Assembly: GCA_025331445.1 (NCBI GenBank)
Contig: JAIWNE010000133.1
Span: 24,420 to 88,419, forward strand
DNA: 64,000 nt
Source of the DNA: Blakeslea trispora
Taxonomy: Eukaryota > Mucoromycota > Mucoromycetes > Mucorales > Choanephoraceae
Direction: 5' to 3'
Shown: one piece after another, positions 35,581 through 46,984 of the stretch
How positions within the stretch are numbered: position 1 is the first letter of the stretch
Layout of the letters: every line of letters starts with the position of its first letter
Translations under genes and position numbers: made by a program
Notes under the pieces: generated by a model
The model's input: the letters and a program-made list of their open reading frames with translations, nothing else
Told to the model about the DNA's origin: nothing
The model's database searches: none

Positions 35581-38500
35581 TTATTTGTATTGCTGTAGTG
35601 CACTGTAATGCTGTATTTGACTCATCCATTGTCTCTTTAAGGTTACAGTAGATGTTTTAACAGCAGTAACATGTGTTCCAGTAACAATTTGAAAGCCAAG
35701 GTCATCTTTTAAATGAAGGTATAAATAAACAAAAAACCTCTTTCTTTTTTAATGTCAATTACCTGAACTGTTTGTTCCAAAGGATGGCTTCATAGTCATG
35801 GTTTGTTGTTGCCGAACACTAATCTTATCTAATGCCATAGGCTAAATGAACAAATGATATGTGCGCTTAGTCACCCAAGACAAAAAAGATGGCTACATTC
35901 TTTTTTCTTTTTTTTACCTCTCGGTATAATGTATATAGGTATCCTTTAGGACTTAGACTTTTAAGTGGCTCTGCCAGAATAAGAATGTCGTTAAATAAAA
36001 AGCCATGTAGTTTGCGACCACTTTTAGCTTTAAATAATGGACTGTCCATCACAAATTCACGACCAGAGACATCTAAGCGCTATAATCAAACTATCAGTAC
36101 CATTTTTCCTCATCATCTCTAAGAGTTGAACTTTACACCAATAGATTCCATATCTAGAATACGAGATAATTCCTGAATCTTTTGCCTGTTTTCATAACGC
36201 CTTGTTTCCTCATTGACATCTTCAAGTATACGTTGGGCTATTGATAATGAAGATCTCACTAAGGAATGATCTGGATGTTTTTTAGGTGTTGAATTTAAAA
36301 TCTATTTCAAATAGCTTAGAAATAAAGAGAGAGAGAGGAAAAGTCTATAGCTTTTAAATACCTGACGAAGCAGCAATGGGTATCGTGTAATACGCTGTAC
36401 AGGCTGTAATAAATAATGAGAGAGATCAAGTGAACGACATTCTGGTCTTGTTTGTGCAGTCTATTGAAAATTAATATTACAAGACTGGATATATCTTTTT
36501 CTTGCTCTCTCTTACTTTTAAAAATACTTCAAACCATTGATCTTCTTCTCTCTTCTTTTGCAAGAATTTTGTAGCATAGGATTGATTTCGACAATAAGAC
36601 GAATAACATTTAAGACCATCTGCCTATTTTCAGTCAATAAAATAGATAAGGGAAAATGAGAATAAATCCAATGGTGTTATATGTACACTACATGTTGCAA
36701 GAAAATATCACCAATCATATCAATCACATTGGCTTGTTCCCTTTGCCTTGTTTCCATATCACTTAACAAGGCAGTATTGCACATCAATAGATCATCAATA
36801 TTCGAAAACACAACATCGCGTTCATCTTGTGAAAGATAATTGCCAGATTCAGTATAAAAGACCTTATTCAATCATGTTAAACAACTGCTCTCCTTTCTTT
36901 CTTTGAAAAACTTACATTCACAATCATCTGTAGATTACTAAGATAGGTTCTTTCAGTAGCAATCAATTCGAAAATAGCTTCTTGTCGTTTACGTTCTTCA
37001 GGAGCAATAGCCTCTAGTTCAATAGGATCCATTGTACTAGCCCAAGTCAAGAGCTCAAGATTTTCAGATGGATGTTCTGCTTGAGGTAACATTAATTGAG
37101 GTGTACTAATGCGACTGTGCTCTGCTGTGCTGACTGAACTAGCAGCTCGACGACGTTTTGTAAGTTCCGTCTTGTTGATACTGAGGTTTGTCTTTTTCAT
37201 GATGGGTGTATTGGGAGCAGATAGACCTCGATGAAGATCCATCACTGCCAATTGATCGTTTTCAAGATAGGATTGATTCTTGTTTGAAGGAATAGAAATA
37301 GGGCTTGAAAACGATGTAGGAGAGGTATAATCATTGGTAGATGCTATTATCAAGAGTCAAGTATTTAGAGTCTTTCGTTCGAATCATTTACTCTTTCTCT
37401 CCTCCTCTTACCTGGATGAATCTTTTCAACATAGGTCTTTGGAAAGTACCCACTTTCTTCTGTTTCTTCATTTGTACCATACCACCAATCGCTGTTTTCA
37501 TCTTGAAAAGGTTGAACCAAAATCACTTCATTTTCAGAAAATCCCAAATCATCATCTCTACTTTTCTTGAATTCATATAAAGTTCTAACACGGAAAGCTT
37601 TTCTCCCCCCCCCCCAAATTTAGCATGGTGTCATCACTTAGAACATGGTTTTTTCTTACCTTCTTCAACTACTTCGACATAAGTGCGAGGAAAGAACCCC
37701 ATTTGATTGTTCTTTAAAGAAGTACCATACCACCAGTCGCTTGCTTTATCTTTAGATGGATGAGCTTTCAAAGTTTCATTGGCAGAAAAACTCAAGTCGT
37801 CTTCTCTTATGCCTTGATATTCATACAATGTGTTGACTCGATATACTTTTTCAAAACAAATCAGAATGAGCTACTGTTCTATTTTAAAACAAAAGAAACA
37901 CTTACTTGTATTAAAATTCACTTCATCCTCTATATCTACACCGTAACCACTGGTACCTGCCGTGGTGCTATCGGGCAGACGAGAATGGATACTAGCAGGA
38001 GAGGAAGCAAAGACGGCCATTTCCAAAGCACGGCTTCTCTCTTCTTCTTCCTCTTGCCTCTTCCGCTCCTCTTCTTGTCTTTTCCTTTCTTCCTCCTGCC
38101 TTTTTCTTTCCTCTTCTTCTTTTTGTTTTCTCTTCCTTTCTTCTTCTTTTCTCTTGTCTTCTTCTTCCCGCTTTTTGCGTAATTCGCTCTCTTTTCTACG
38201 CCGCAACTGTCTCTGCTCCTCCAAACGTGCCTGTTCTTCCAGTCTTCGCTTCTCTTCCTCCAAGATCCTTTGAAGACGCATTTCTTCTTCTTCTTCGCGT
38301 CGCTTTTGTTCTTCCTGCTCTTTACGTCTTTGCTGTTCTTGCTCTTCCCATCGTCTACGACGATCTAGCTCTTCTTGTCTAGCAGCCTGCATCTCTCTTT
38401 CTCGACGCTCTATTTCTTTTCTTCGCATTCTCTTTTCACGTGCTGCTTGCTCTGCAGCCTCTCTTGCTCTCTTCTGTCGTTCTTCCTCGGCCATACGCTC

Positions 38501-39667
38501 CTCCATCTCCTGTTTTTGCCTTACTTCCTTCTCTAATTGTTGCTTGATCAGCTCACGTTGTTCAGCTTCTTGTTCTCGCTGGATGGCTACACGCGCCTCT
38601 TCTTCCTTTTGCTTTTCGGCTGCCATGTCTGCCTCTGCCGCTGCAACGGTTGTCTTTGCTGCTTGTTGTTTTCGCTCTTCTGCTTCTTCTGTCTCTCGAC
38701 GCAACTTATTTCGCTTCTCTCGCATGACCTCCAGACGTGCACGTGCCTCCAATTCGGCCTGGCGCATCTTTTGTTGGGCTGCTTTTTCTTCCTGACTGAT
38801 GGATGGAGCAGGGACAGCAGGTATCGTTTTGATTTCCTTCATAAATAATCGACGTCGTTCTTCAATACGTCTATGGGCCTCCGCCTTAATGTCTGCTTCG
38901 GATCGAGGCGTGCCTGGACGTTGCGAGGTAGGAACAGGTGGCGGTGGTGGTGGTGGTGCTAGTTTTGATGGTAAAGATGGTATGCGTGGCGATCGTGTGG
39001 TGGATACAGTCAATGGTGTCTTGTTGATCGAATCAATCCATTGGGCCACTTGATCATCTACATAAAGACCCTTTTCAAACATCTGTTGTTCTCTTAATTC
39101 CTTTGTGCCCTGATGAATAGCCTGATCAATGGGAGTCAAATCGCGTTGAATAATAGATTGCATATCTCGCTCGTTCTGTCGGATCTGGTCCATCAACTGA
39201 TACAAGCGACTAGAAGGATCCGAGTCAACCGTGTTAAAACGAGTAGACATGGCCTGTGCTTTGGCTCGAATAGGATCGTCTGATGATGTGAGTCGATGCA
39301 AGGTCTCTGTCTCTTGTTGGATATCTCTCTCTAGGTTGCGTATGCTGGTATAAATGAGGTAATCGATTTCTTTCTCCAGTGTGCGTCTTTCGTCCGCTAT
39401 GGTTTCCAGCTGTCTCATGTTCTGCTCATACCGACTCCACCATTGAGCCGAGTTGTTGTTGAGCCGACCGCGGTGAAGAGCCTCTGCTTGCTTTTGATGC
39501 AGTTCGCGTGAGACAGACACGATGCGCTGCTTAATATCTTCTACATCTTGTCGAGATGAGTTCACGTCAGTCAGTGTGTCTAGAACTAATTTTTGTTCTC
39601 GAATAGCTTTTTGTAGTCCTTCCAAGTTACCATGCCACTGTTGGCTAGGTGGTTCTTGACTAAACAT
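35581..39667 (-). CDS. RhoGEF with coiled coil, two SH3 domains, DH and PH (intersectin-like)
   Basis: It is predicted to activate a Rho/Cdc42 GTPase at actin or endocytic sites. Eleven exons (39667-37906, 37845-37660, 37597-37412, 37343-36916, 36862-36692, 36623-36516, 36460-36362, 36301-36137, 36079-35918, 35841-35763, 35705-35581) sum to 3471 bp and 1156 residues; every junction is in phase. Residues 1-587 are coiled coil, with a Pro8 run near 240 and a very K/E/R-rich helix at about 265-560. Two SH3 domains follow (589-648 and 650-710, each with A-L-Y/T-L-Y-E and D-W-W-Y-G-T). The DH domain runs from about 828 to 1020, with L-L-Q-P-V-Q-R-I-T-R-Y-P-L-L-L. The PH domain ends in the helix L-K-R-Q-W-M-S-Q-I. 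SH3-DH-PH order is that of long intersectin, but no EH domains are present. A GTG frame extension before the ATG is not used. Confidence 0.92.
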
Positions 39668-39670
39668 ATT

Positions 39671-39689
39671 CTGTCTCTTATACACAGCT
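39671..39689. other. Near-exact match to the Tn5 mosaic end
   Basis: These 19 bases equal the 19-bp Tn5/Nextera mosaic end except for one base (position 17). On the minus strand the copy ends 3 bases before the ATG of the RhoGEF. It may be a library artefact or coincidence. See findings. Confidence 0.6.
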
Positions 39690-40358
39690 TATTGTGTTTT
39701 GTTTGTAATAAAAAAGAGAGAAAGAAAGAGAGAGAGGGGAGGGGGGGAAAGTGGGAAAAGGGGGACTACTGAGTTACAAAAAGAAAAGCGAGAAAATACT
39801 AAATATTAGCATTTCTTTCGCTTGTTTTTTCTTTTTTTCTTCAAGTCTTCAACACTTTGTTTTCCAATCGACATTCACCTTGATTGATCTCTGTTTTCGA
39901 TTCTACGATGAATTGGTTTGTTTCTTTCTCGTTTTTCTGCGTACCTCATTTGTGTGTGTGTGGTCTAATTTCAAAGGCGGTAGTTGAATTAAGAAAATGG
40001 ATTTCACATTGATTCTTGTGTTACCAAGGAAAGATTGTCAAAAGGTGTAAAATTACTAGAGTCATAAATTTCAATTCATTCGTAAAGAATTAGGCATTTA
40101 TACGCCTCTTTCTTTTCTCCTCCTGTTATATGCAAATGCATTCATTAAATATGTGGCGAAAGATCAATGCACCCCAACAGTTTATAAGCCGAACAAGAAG
40201 AATAAGGGGTGAAACTGGTATGATTACAATTAAAGCGATATTTACTTTGCATGGATGTACTAAACCAAATAAGGCAATCCCTGTTTCTTTTTCTTTCTTT
40301 CTTTTTTTTTTGGGCTCTGATTCTTTTCTTTACTCTTTCTTTACTCTTTCTTTCTTTG

Positions 40359-40907
40359 ATGGATATTGAACTAAATGCACCTGAGCAATTCACACTTTGC
40401 AATAATGAGAAATGTTCCACTAAATTCAAATATCTTGACTATTCTATCCACACTGTAGTGGATGGGCCTGATCCAAGAGACCACCTTGCTAATGAGCGTA
40501 ATCTATTAACTTGGATAAGAACTGGCACTACATTATCACTGATAGGTAAATAAAAGAAGAAGCAGATAGACATCTATTTCCTTGTCTTATTCATGTGTGT
40601 GTGTGTGTATATATATACAAAAGGCTTTATGACTTTGTTAGATTTACCTTCCAAGAACTTTGCACCTTCTTATAGTTTACCATGGACCAATGATCCAGTC
40701 AGCTTCAAGATCCATGTGGTTGCCTATATCTTTGTGGCACTGGGATTCATTTGCTTTATATTTTCGCTTTACAACTATTTCAGAAACCAACAACATATAG
40801 TCAAACGATTACTTTGGGTAGGTCATGGCTGGATTGGATATACAGTGGCTACACTGATGATGTTATTTGCTGTCTTTATTATGATCATGGCTCTTGTGAG
40901 CCCTTAA
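40359..40907 (+). CDS. DUF202 (YidH-type) integral membrane protein
   Basis: Exons 40359-40545 and 40624-40907 give 156 residues. The signature R-D-H-L-A-N-E-R-N-L-L-T-W-I-R-T (residues 40-55) is diagnostic of DUF202. Three membrane segments are visible: about 54-72 across the splice junction, about 95-120 (V-V-A-Y-I-F-V-A-L-G-F-I) and about 130-153 near the C-terminus. The first 38 residues are polar, with two Cys residues. In yeast, small DUF202 proteins, including the C-terminal domain of VTC subunits, are linked to vacuolar polyphosphate machinery; for the stand-alone form the role is unknown. The 78-bp intron carries a (TG)n-(TA)n tract. It converges on the TPR gene, 132 bp between stops. 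Confidence 0.88.
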
Positions 40908-41039
40908 TTTTTGTTATAGGCCATTTTAGACATCATGGCACGGTAAATCATCTTTTCTCGCTCATCTGTCTTTTTATTGGCTATAGAAACCTTGGCCATT
41001 TCTTGTTTCACTAAACCATCTTCATACCCCCCTCAACAA

Positions 41040-41538
41040 TTAATCAAATGTTTGTTTCTTCTTATTGTTATTTATTTTACCATCGGGATTCTGTCTCAAT
41101 ACTTCTTCCAATAAACTCTTGGCTTCTTCAATATTTTCAAGTCGAATATGTGCTTGTCCCATTCTGAATTTAGACTTTGTATTGTTGGGATCCAATTCAT
41201 TTGCTTTTTTAGCATAAGATAAAACTCGGTCCCAATTGTCTTGTCTAGCAAAAACTGCACACATATTGTTGTAGATCATCACTAGTTGCTCTTGACTCTT
41301 GGCTTTGAATTCGCTTTCAAATTCTCGACCTCCCACTGCTTTTAAATAGAATAAAGCAAGGTAATAGTGTTGTAAGGCTATAAGAAAAAGAAAAAGGAGA
41401 TATTACTAATTTGAGTTTATGCTAGCTTATAGGTGTATGCTTGAATGTACCTTGTTTGAAATCTTGACTTTTGAAGGCTTCATTGCCTTTTAAACGTAAC
41501 TCTACACCTTGGTCAAATGTCTTTTGTGCAGCTTCCAT
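41040..41538 (-). CDS. Small tetratricopeptide-repeat protein
   Basis: Two exons (41538-41451 and 41377-41040) give 141 residues. The N-terminal repeat starts G-V-E-L-R-L-K-G-N-E-A-F-K and continues A-L-Q-H-Y-Y-L-A-L-F-Y-L-K. A second repeat has M-I-Y-N-N-M-C-A-V-F-A-R-Q-D-N-W and V-L-S-Y-A-K-K-A-N-E-L-D-P. The third begins N-T-K-S-K-F-R-M-G-Q-A-H-I-R-L. The order and the extra residues between repeats one and two resemble the TPR cluster of FKBP-type immunophilins, AIP and TTC9, which bind the Hsp90 C-terminus; clamp residues K-x-x-G-N and N-x-C are partly present. It is therefore a plausible Hsp90 cochaperone, by inference. The protein ends in a short K-rich tail. Its ATG lies 80 bp after the RSE1 stop on the same strand. 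Confidence 0.85.
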
Positions 41539-41618
41539 CAGTAAAACGAAAATACGCGTTTTTAAAAAAAAAAGAAAAAGATAATAATTTTATTAAATTT
41601 ACAACTGCTTTTCTTTTT

Positions 41619-44600
41619 CTAGAATCCTGAACGCATACGAATATCTTCAATTTTCTTTTGTACATCAGTCACTGAACGGTCCAATTCTTCAGCAATCATA
41701 CGTCGCTTCTGAGGAGGTAACTGATTGAATTGTTCACATAGATCACCATCTATCACATTCTTGACTGGAATATAATAACTTCGGTAAAGTAAATGTTCAC
41801 GTCCTGCCAATGGTGGTGCTTCTGCACGCATATGCATCTCAAGCATTTGGAAGAACTCCACATCTTCTTTGGATATAAAAGGTACATAGATTGAAATGGA
41901 GCCCAGAATAGATGTTGTCAGCAAAACTTCACGTCCACCTGACAAAAGAGAGGCTCGATGAATCGAGGTAATAATATCACCCGAGAAATATTCAGACACA
42001 CTTTCCACCTAAACATCAAATCAATTAAAAAACACATATTATATATGTATCTATGTATCTATATTTACCTTATTGGGTGCACCTTGAAGATATCCCTTTT
42101 CATGATAAATACGGTTACCTGTGGTATCTTCATCTATTTCGCGCGACACAGAAGAAGGCAATCGATTGACAAAGAAATTACCAAATTTATCTCCACCAGC
42201 CACTGTCTCATAATCCACCATGGTAGAGGCTGTCATCCATCGAGGCACTGTATCATCTGCAAATATCACCAGACGATTATCAGCATGTTTATAGATCACA
42301 TAATGAACAGATTCTTGAATATCAGTAGCAATAATACGATGTCCCTGTGTATGCAATGACATGATACAGTTGGGCAACGTCTTGGTCTCACATTTACGCA
42401 ACATCTTCTTTTTACCAATATCATAGATACGAAGTGATTTACCAGCACCCACCAACAAACGACCCTGGAAGGCCAAGAGAGCATGAGGTGTCTCTTCCAA
42501 GGGAGTACGATGAATGAAAGTCAGGCAGAGACTGCCATCCTGAGCTTGAACGATACGATAGACACGTAAATAACCAGCAGTACAGGATCGAGGTTGAAGG
42601 GTCACGTTCTGGCCTGTGCCCACCACAATAAACTGTTCTTGGGGATCGGTTGCATGAGGGTTTTGACGGAACTGAACCATGGCCACACTAAAGGCTGCTT
42701 CGTTCTCCTCCAGATCAATCGTCTGTAAGGTGGTACCTCCAAAAGGTTCGATCAGACGAATACAACTAGCCCATTGACCGGCTCGATGACGAACATGACC
42801 AAACTGAACAGGATCCAACTCGTTCATCTCGGGATCCATCTCAAATCCTTCCTTTTCCTTCTCTTCCATCCCTTGACGCTTGGCTTCGGGGGCATAGGTA
42901 GCATGGTCACTTTCGATTACCACAAAGGTACGAGAGGGAGCATGCAGAGCGAATTGACGAGGGGTGTACTTGAGAGGGATAGCAATTTGATTGAAAATGT
43001 TACCCAACTTCTCTACAGTGAAGATACGCAGGGTGTTGCCTGCAATAGCCACCACACCTTCAGGGCATTGTTCACTAACAAAATCACTACCATATTCCAA
43101 CATTTCATAACTCAGGGGCATCAAATACAATCGATTCTGGAAAGTGTAACTCACCCAGGGCTTGGTCGATAGGGCCAAAACGGCGGGTAGACCCTGAATG
43201 GAAATCTTGAAGAGTTTGACGCTCTTGGGGCCCAAGAAACGAGTACGTGTGTCTGATAGCTGACCGGTCACTGTATCTAATGCCGTACGCAAGAAGAGAC
43301 CGTTGGACATACCGATATTAAGATAGGTTGTACCGTGGCCCTGTTCAATACCTGTATCCATCATTTCTAGAATACACAGACTAGAGGGAACACCCTGAAG
43401 AGCCTGCATCGAGATGGCCTCCAGACAGGCATCAGGATCTAAACTGAGCATACGCACTGTCTGATCCTCACAGCCCACAGCTAAATAGCGAGAACGTTGA
43501 CGACCCTCGGGGACATCTCCCAAAGAAAGAGCCGAGATGGCAGTCGACATTTGCTTACGTTCCTGATGTTCGTTCAACTGACCCATGTTGTCCAGTTCAA
43601 AATAGACAATTTCACCATTGGAAAGAGCAATGGCAATCTGTCGACTGTTACTAGCAGCCTCCACAATCTTTTGACCACTGGGTGCCTTCCATTCATTCAC
43701 ACGACCACTGGACAAGATGTGACGAATACCCCTGGGGTGCACTTGAATAAGAGCATCATCGCCCATCTGTTGAACTGTCAATGTAGGTTCGTTTGTCAAA
43801 AAGCCTGTATCCTGAACTTCTTCTACTGTCTCGCCAATCGATAGAACCAATGTGGCATTGGCAAAGGAGACCACAATATAGGCATGATAAGCATCATCTG
43901 ATTTTAACTTGGTTGTCCAGACAGCACTTGGATTACCCGGCAATTCACTGACAGCCAATTCAGAGGCTTCTACACCTTGATTGAGAATACGGAAAGTTGA
44001 TTGAGAACCCTTGCCACAGATGGAATAAATACGAGGTGTCTCTTCATCTGCCAAATTGAGTACTTTACTGTCCATCAAGGGTGCTAACGAATTGAGTTCG
44101 TCTACCAACGATAGGTTTTTTAAGGGTCGAGGTTTGAAATAGACTAAAGGTTGCTCGCCTTGCTCCTCTTCTGCTTCCATATAATCACCAGATGAAATCT
44201 CTGGATCATCATCGTCGTCGCCTAAACTTTCAAAGAAGTAATGGTGATGGTTACCAAACTCATTGGCTACAAATAAAAAGCCACTCTTTAAGATACAAAG
44301 TGAGGTAGCAATGGGGATGGTATCAAAGTACTTGATGGTCAAGCTACTGACAGCACCTTGGTCGTGATCCATGGTAACTTTGTAGAGATCGCCTTCTTCA
44401 GACTGTAACAAAAAGAAAAACTGGATTTTCTTGTCAACACGCATTCGATGGACTGCATAGGTGACAATGATGATGCCGCGTGTAGGGTCTTCCAGAGGTT
44501 GTGCACGTCGAGGAATAGGAATACGTAGTTCTTCTAATTCAGGGTGTTTATAGGCAATGAAATTCTCACTACAGACCAAAACACCTGAAGGTCCATCGTT

Positions 44601-45438
44601 ACCACCAGGCACTTGAGAACAATCATATCAGTTTTCCCTCTATCTTGATATACGTTTTTCTGTCATTCTTACCAGGAATCAATAAATTGGCTTTACGATC
44701 AACTGCCTCACTCCATTTTCTAACTACATGATTTAAGCCGAGATCCAATTCATAATACGTCAATGTCTTTTCCGCTTCTTTCGCTACTTCTCCTGTAGGA
44801 TCTAAATCAGCCTCTGTATAATCTACTTCTAAACAGGCAAACATGGGATTTTCAAATCCAACATCCACAGCCACAATATGATGATGAATGGTATGACTCT
44901 TATGAGCTTCTAAGGGTGATGAAATCGTCAAGTTGGCAGCTGAATCACGGTTCAGGATATACACTAGCTTCTGCTTCTCAACAGCACCAATCATGACAGC
45001 ACGACCTTTTGGATCGACAGCCAAATATTGACCGGGTACAATACGACGACAGCCTGTCTTACCATAGGTCTCTTGATGTACTTTATCAAATGTGTTCTTT
45101 GTAGGGTTATATTCAAGAATTACAATACGACCGGAATCTGAACCGACCACAATATAGTCTGAAATATATATGAGTTTCGTTTCTTTTTCTGTTTTAGCAT
45201 GATGCTCTTTACCTTTGCTGCCACCTGTTAAACGAAAAGGAGCGATCGTTCGAATCAATCCAAAACATTCATGAGAGAGAATGGTATGAACTTTGCCAGA
45301 TGTTGTGTCGGGTCGAAGTAGTTCTAAGCGTGTCTGTTTGGCTACCACTATTTCTTGTTGACGCGTACCCGAGAAGTTGCCGTGAATGGCCTGGTTGATG
45401 GCCGTGGTTGGATTGATGGTCAGATTATACAAAAACAT
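41619..45438 (-). CDS. RSE1: Pre-mRNA splicing factor RSE1 / SF3B subunit 3
   Basis: SF3B3 is a three-propeller scaffold of the SF3b complex in U2 snRNP, needed for branch-point recognition. Three exons (45438-44673, 44611-42069, 42008-41619) encode 1232 residues, against about 1217 in human. The N-terminus M-F-L-Y-N-L-T and A-I-H-G-N-F-S-G-T are typical, as are [17 protein letters not shown] and [14 protein letters not shown]. The C-terminal CPSF A-like region ends with [14 protein letters not shown] and D-I-R-M-R-S-G-F. A family-atypical insert of about 15 residues ([11 protein letters not shown]) interrupts the first propeller just before D-Y-I-V-V-G. No frameshift or truncation is visible. 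The assignment is very secure. Confidence 0.97.
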
Positions 45439-46984
45439 GTTTCCCTCTTTTCCCCGCCTTTGAATATATTAAACAATGTTGTATACTGACTTTAAGCTGA
45501 AAGAAGAAGAAGAAAAAAAAAGAAAAAATAAATAAATAAAAAAAAACGAGAAACACAGATTTTTGGTGTTGGATAAAAAGGATGCACTGAAAAGGGTGCC
45601 GTATAAAAATTGTATACCGGAGTTGGAAGATAGCTTATTAGTAAAAGTCGTCACAGGCCTTCAGCTTCCTTAAGCTGCTTACCTGTGTTTGACAATGATA
45701 CTCATAAAATCATGAGATGTCCCTTTTTTGGAATTTCAAGCTTGATTGAAACCAATATTCTAGATATTTTTATGAGAAGAGAGAACAAAGAGAGAGAAAG
45801 AGCAAGCATTTTATTCTAATTTGCAACAAACAGCAACAGAATTTGTTGTTGCTTCTAATTGGGAAGGGCATTCATTCATAACAGCCATTTTCCTTAAACA
45901 ATTAGCTTCGTTTAATAGTTTATCAATCTTGAAAAGGTCTTGCTTTCCTTTTGCTGCTGGTATTTTACCAATTGTGAAGAAATGGACTCCAGTTGTATAT
46001 GTTGAGTACAGTCTCGAATGCAAAGCAATCTACCTTCATGGAGTTGCTTCCCATGCTTCTTGATGAAGGAGCATCGGAAGAGAATGTTTCCGAAAAACAA
46101 CCTTCCATGGCGGGTTTCTTTAGCTCCTCTCCTTCGACCAAGTTCCCTGGTCTATAACTTACAGGATCAACAATGATTGAAAATTCAAGAATGCTCTCTT
46201 CCGGAATAAGAATTCACCTGAGAGGTTTGTGGAATAAACGCAGAGAAGGCAATCAACAACGATCGAAACCTCTTCGCTTTTAATGGCAAATGCACCTCTG
46301 GTTTCTTCCAGGTCTTCTTCTTCCAGATCTTCTCTACAATTACTAAATCCGGCGAGGTGATTTGTCTCAATAGAGTTGAAAGACCTAATAGGATACAAAG
46401 CAAACGAACTTTGCATCAGAGGTTGGCATCGAAATGTCATGCTACTGACAGCAAATCTCATCCGTTTCCTACAATTTGAAAAATTGCGATGAATAGCACC
46501 AAGAATATAAGCTCACTTGAACAAGATGTAATATTAAGGCTAAAGTTTCCAGGAGTCTTTTAATTTATTGTCTGCAGGTTTTTATGCAAGATCTTATGTT
46601 GATCTCCAGATAAATCAAGCCTTGGAATAATGCCATGTGTATGTCGTTCATTAAGCTTAACATTACAGTAGGCAACATCTTTTCTTTCCTAAGTTGAATT
46701 AGGAAATGAAGCAAACATCACAGCTAATATGATTTCATGCTTCATTATAATACATGCGTTTTCGAACATCAACGAGTTTCGAACTATGACTAGGTCTATA
46801 TTTCGTTTTTAATAAATATTTTGTCTTTTATTGAACTGTAATTCTGATCTACGGCGTATAAAACGCCATGGATTTGGTGCCTCCGGTCAGCAAAAGTTTT
46901 TTTTTATTGTTTTTATTTTCTAAAGGCTTATTTGATACTCCGTATAAAACGCCAAAAATAAAGTCAAATCAACAAAACAAAGGT
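45439..46984. other. Degraded sequence with minus-strand coding traces
   Basis: The first 200 bases upstream of RSE1 are A-rich and likely its promoter. From about 46461 down to 45811 the minus strand carries overlapping frames whose residues look once-coding (for example S-P-D-L-V-I-V-E-K-I and L-N-E-R-H-T-H-G-I), but they shift frame repeatedly and carry stops. I could not name the family; it is probably a decayed gene or element. Two copies of CGTATAAAACGCCA occur 86 bp apart near 46854 and 46940. Confidence 0.45.

Noticed and set aside
38537..38848. Cys/Phe/Ser-rich plus-strand frame in the RhoGEF coiled coil
   Set aside because: It is the complement of a K/E/R-rich helix repeat; its composition comes from codons of the real gene.
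43497..43844. Plus-strand frames inside RSE1
   Set aside because: Antisense shadows of an unambiguous 1232-residue splicing factor.
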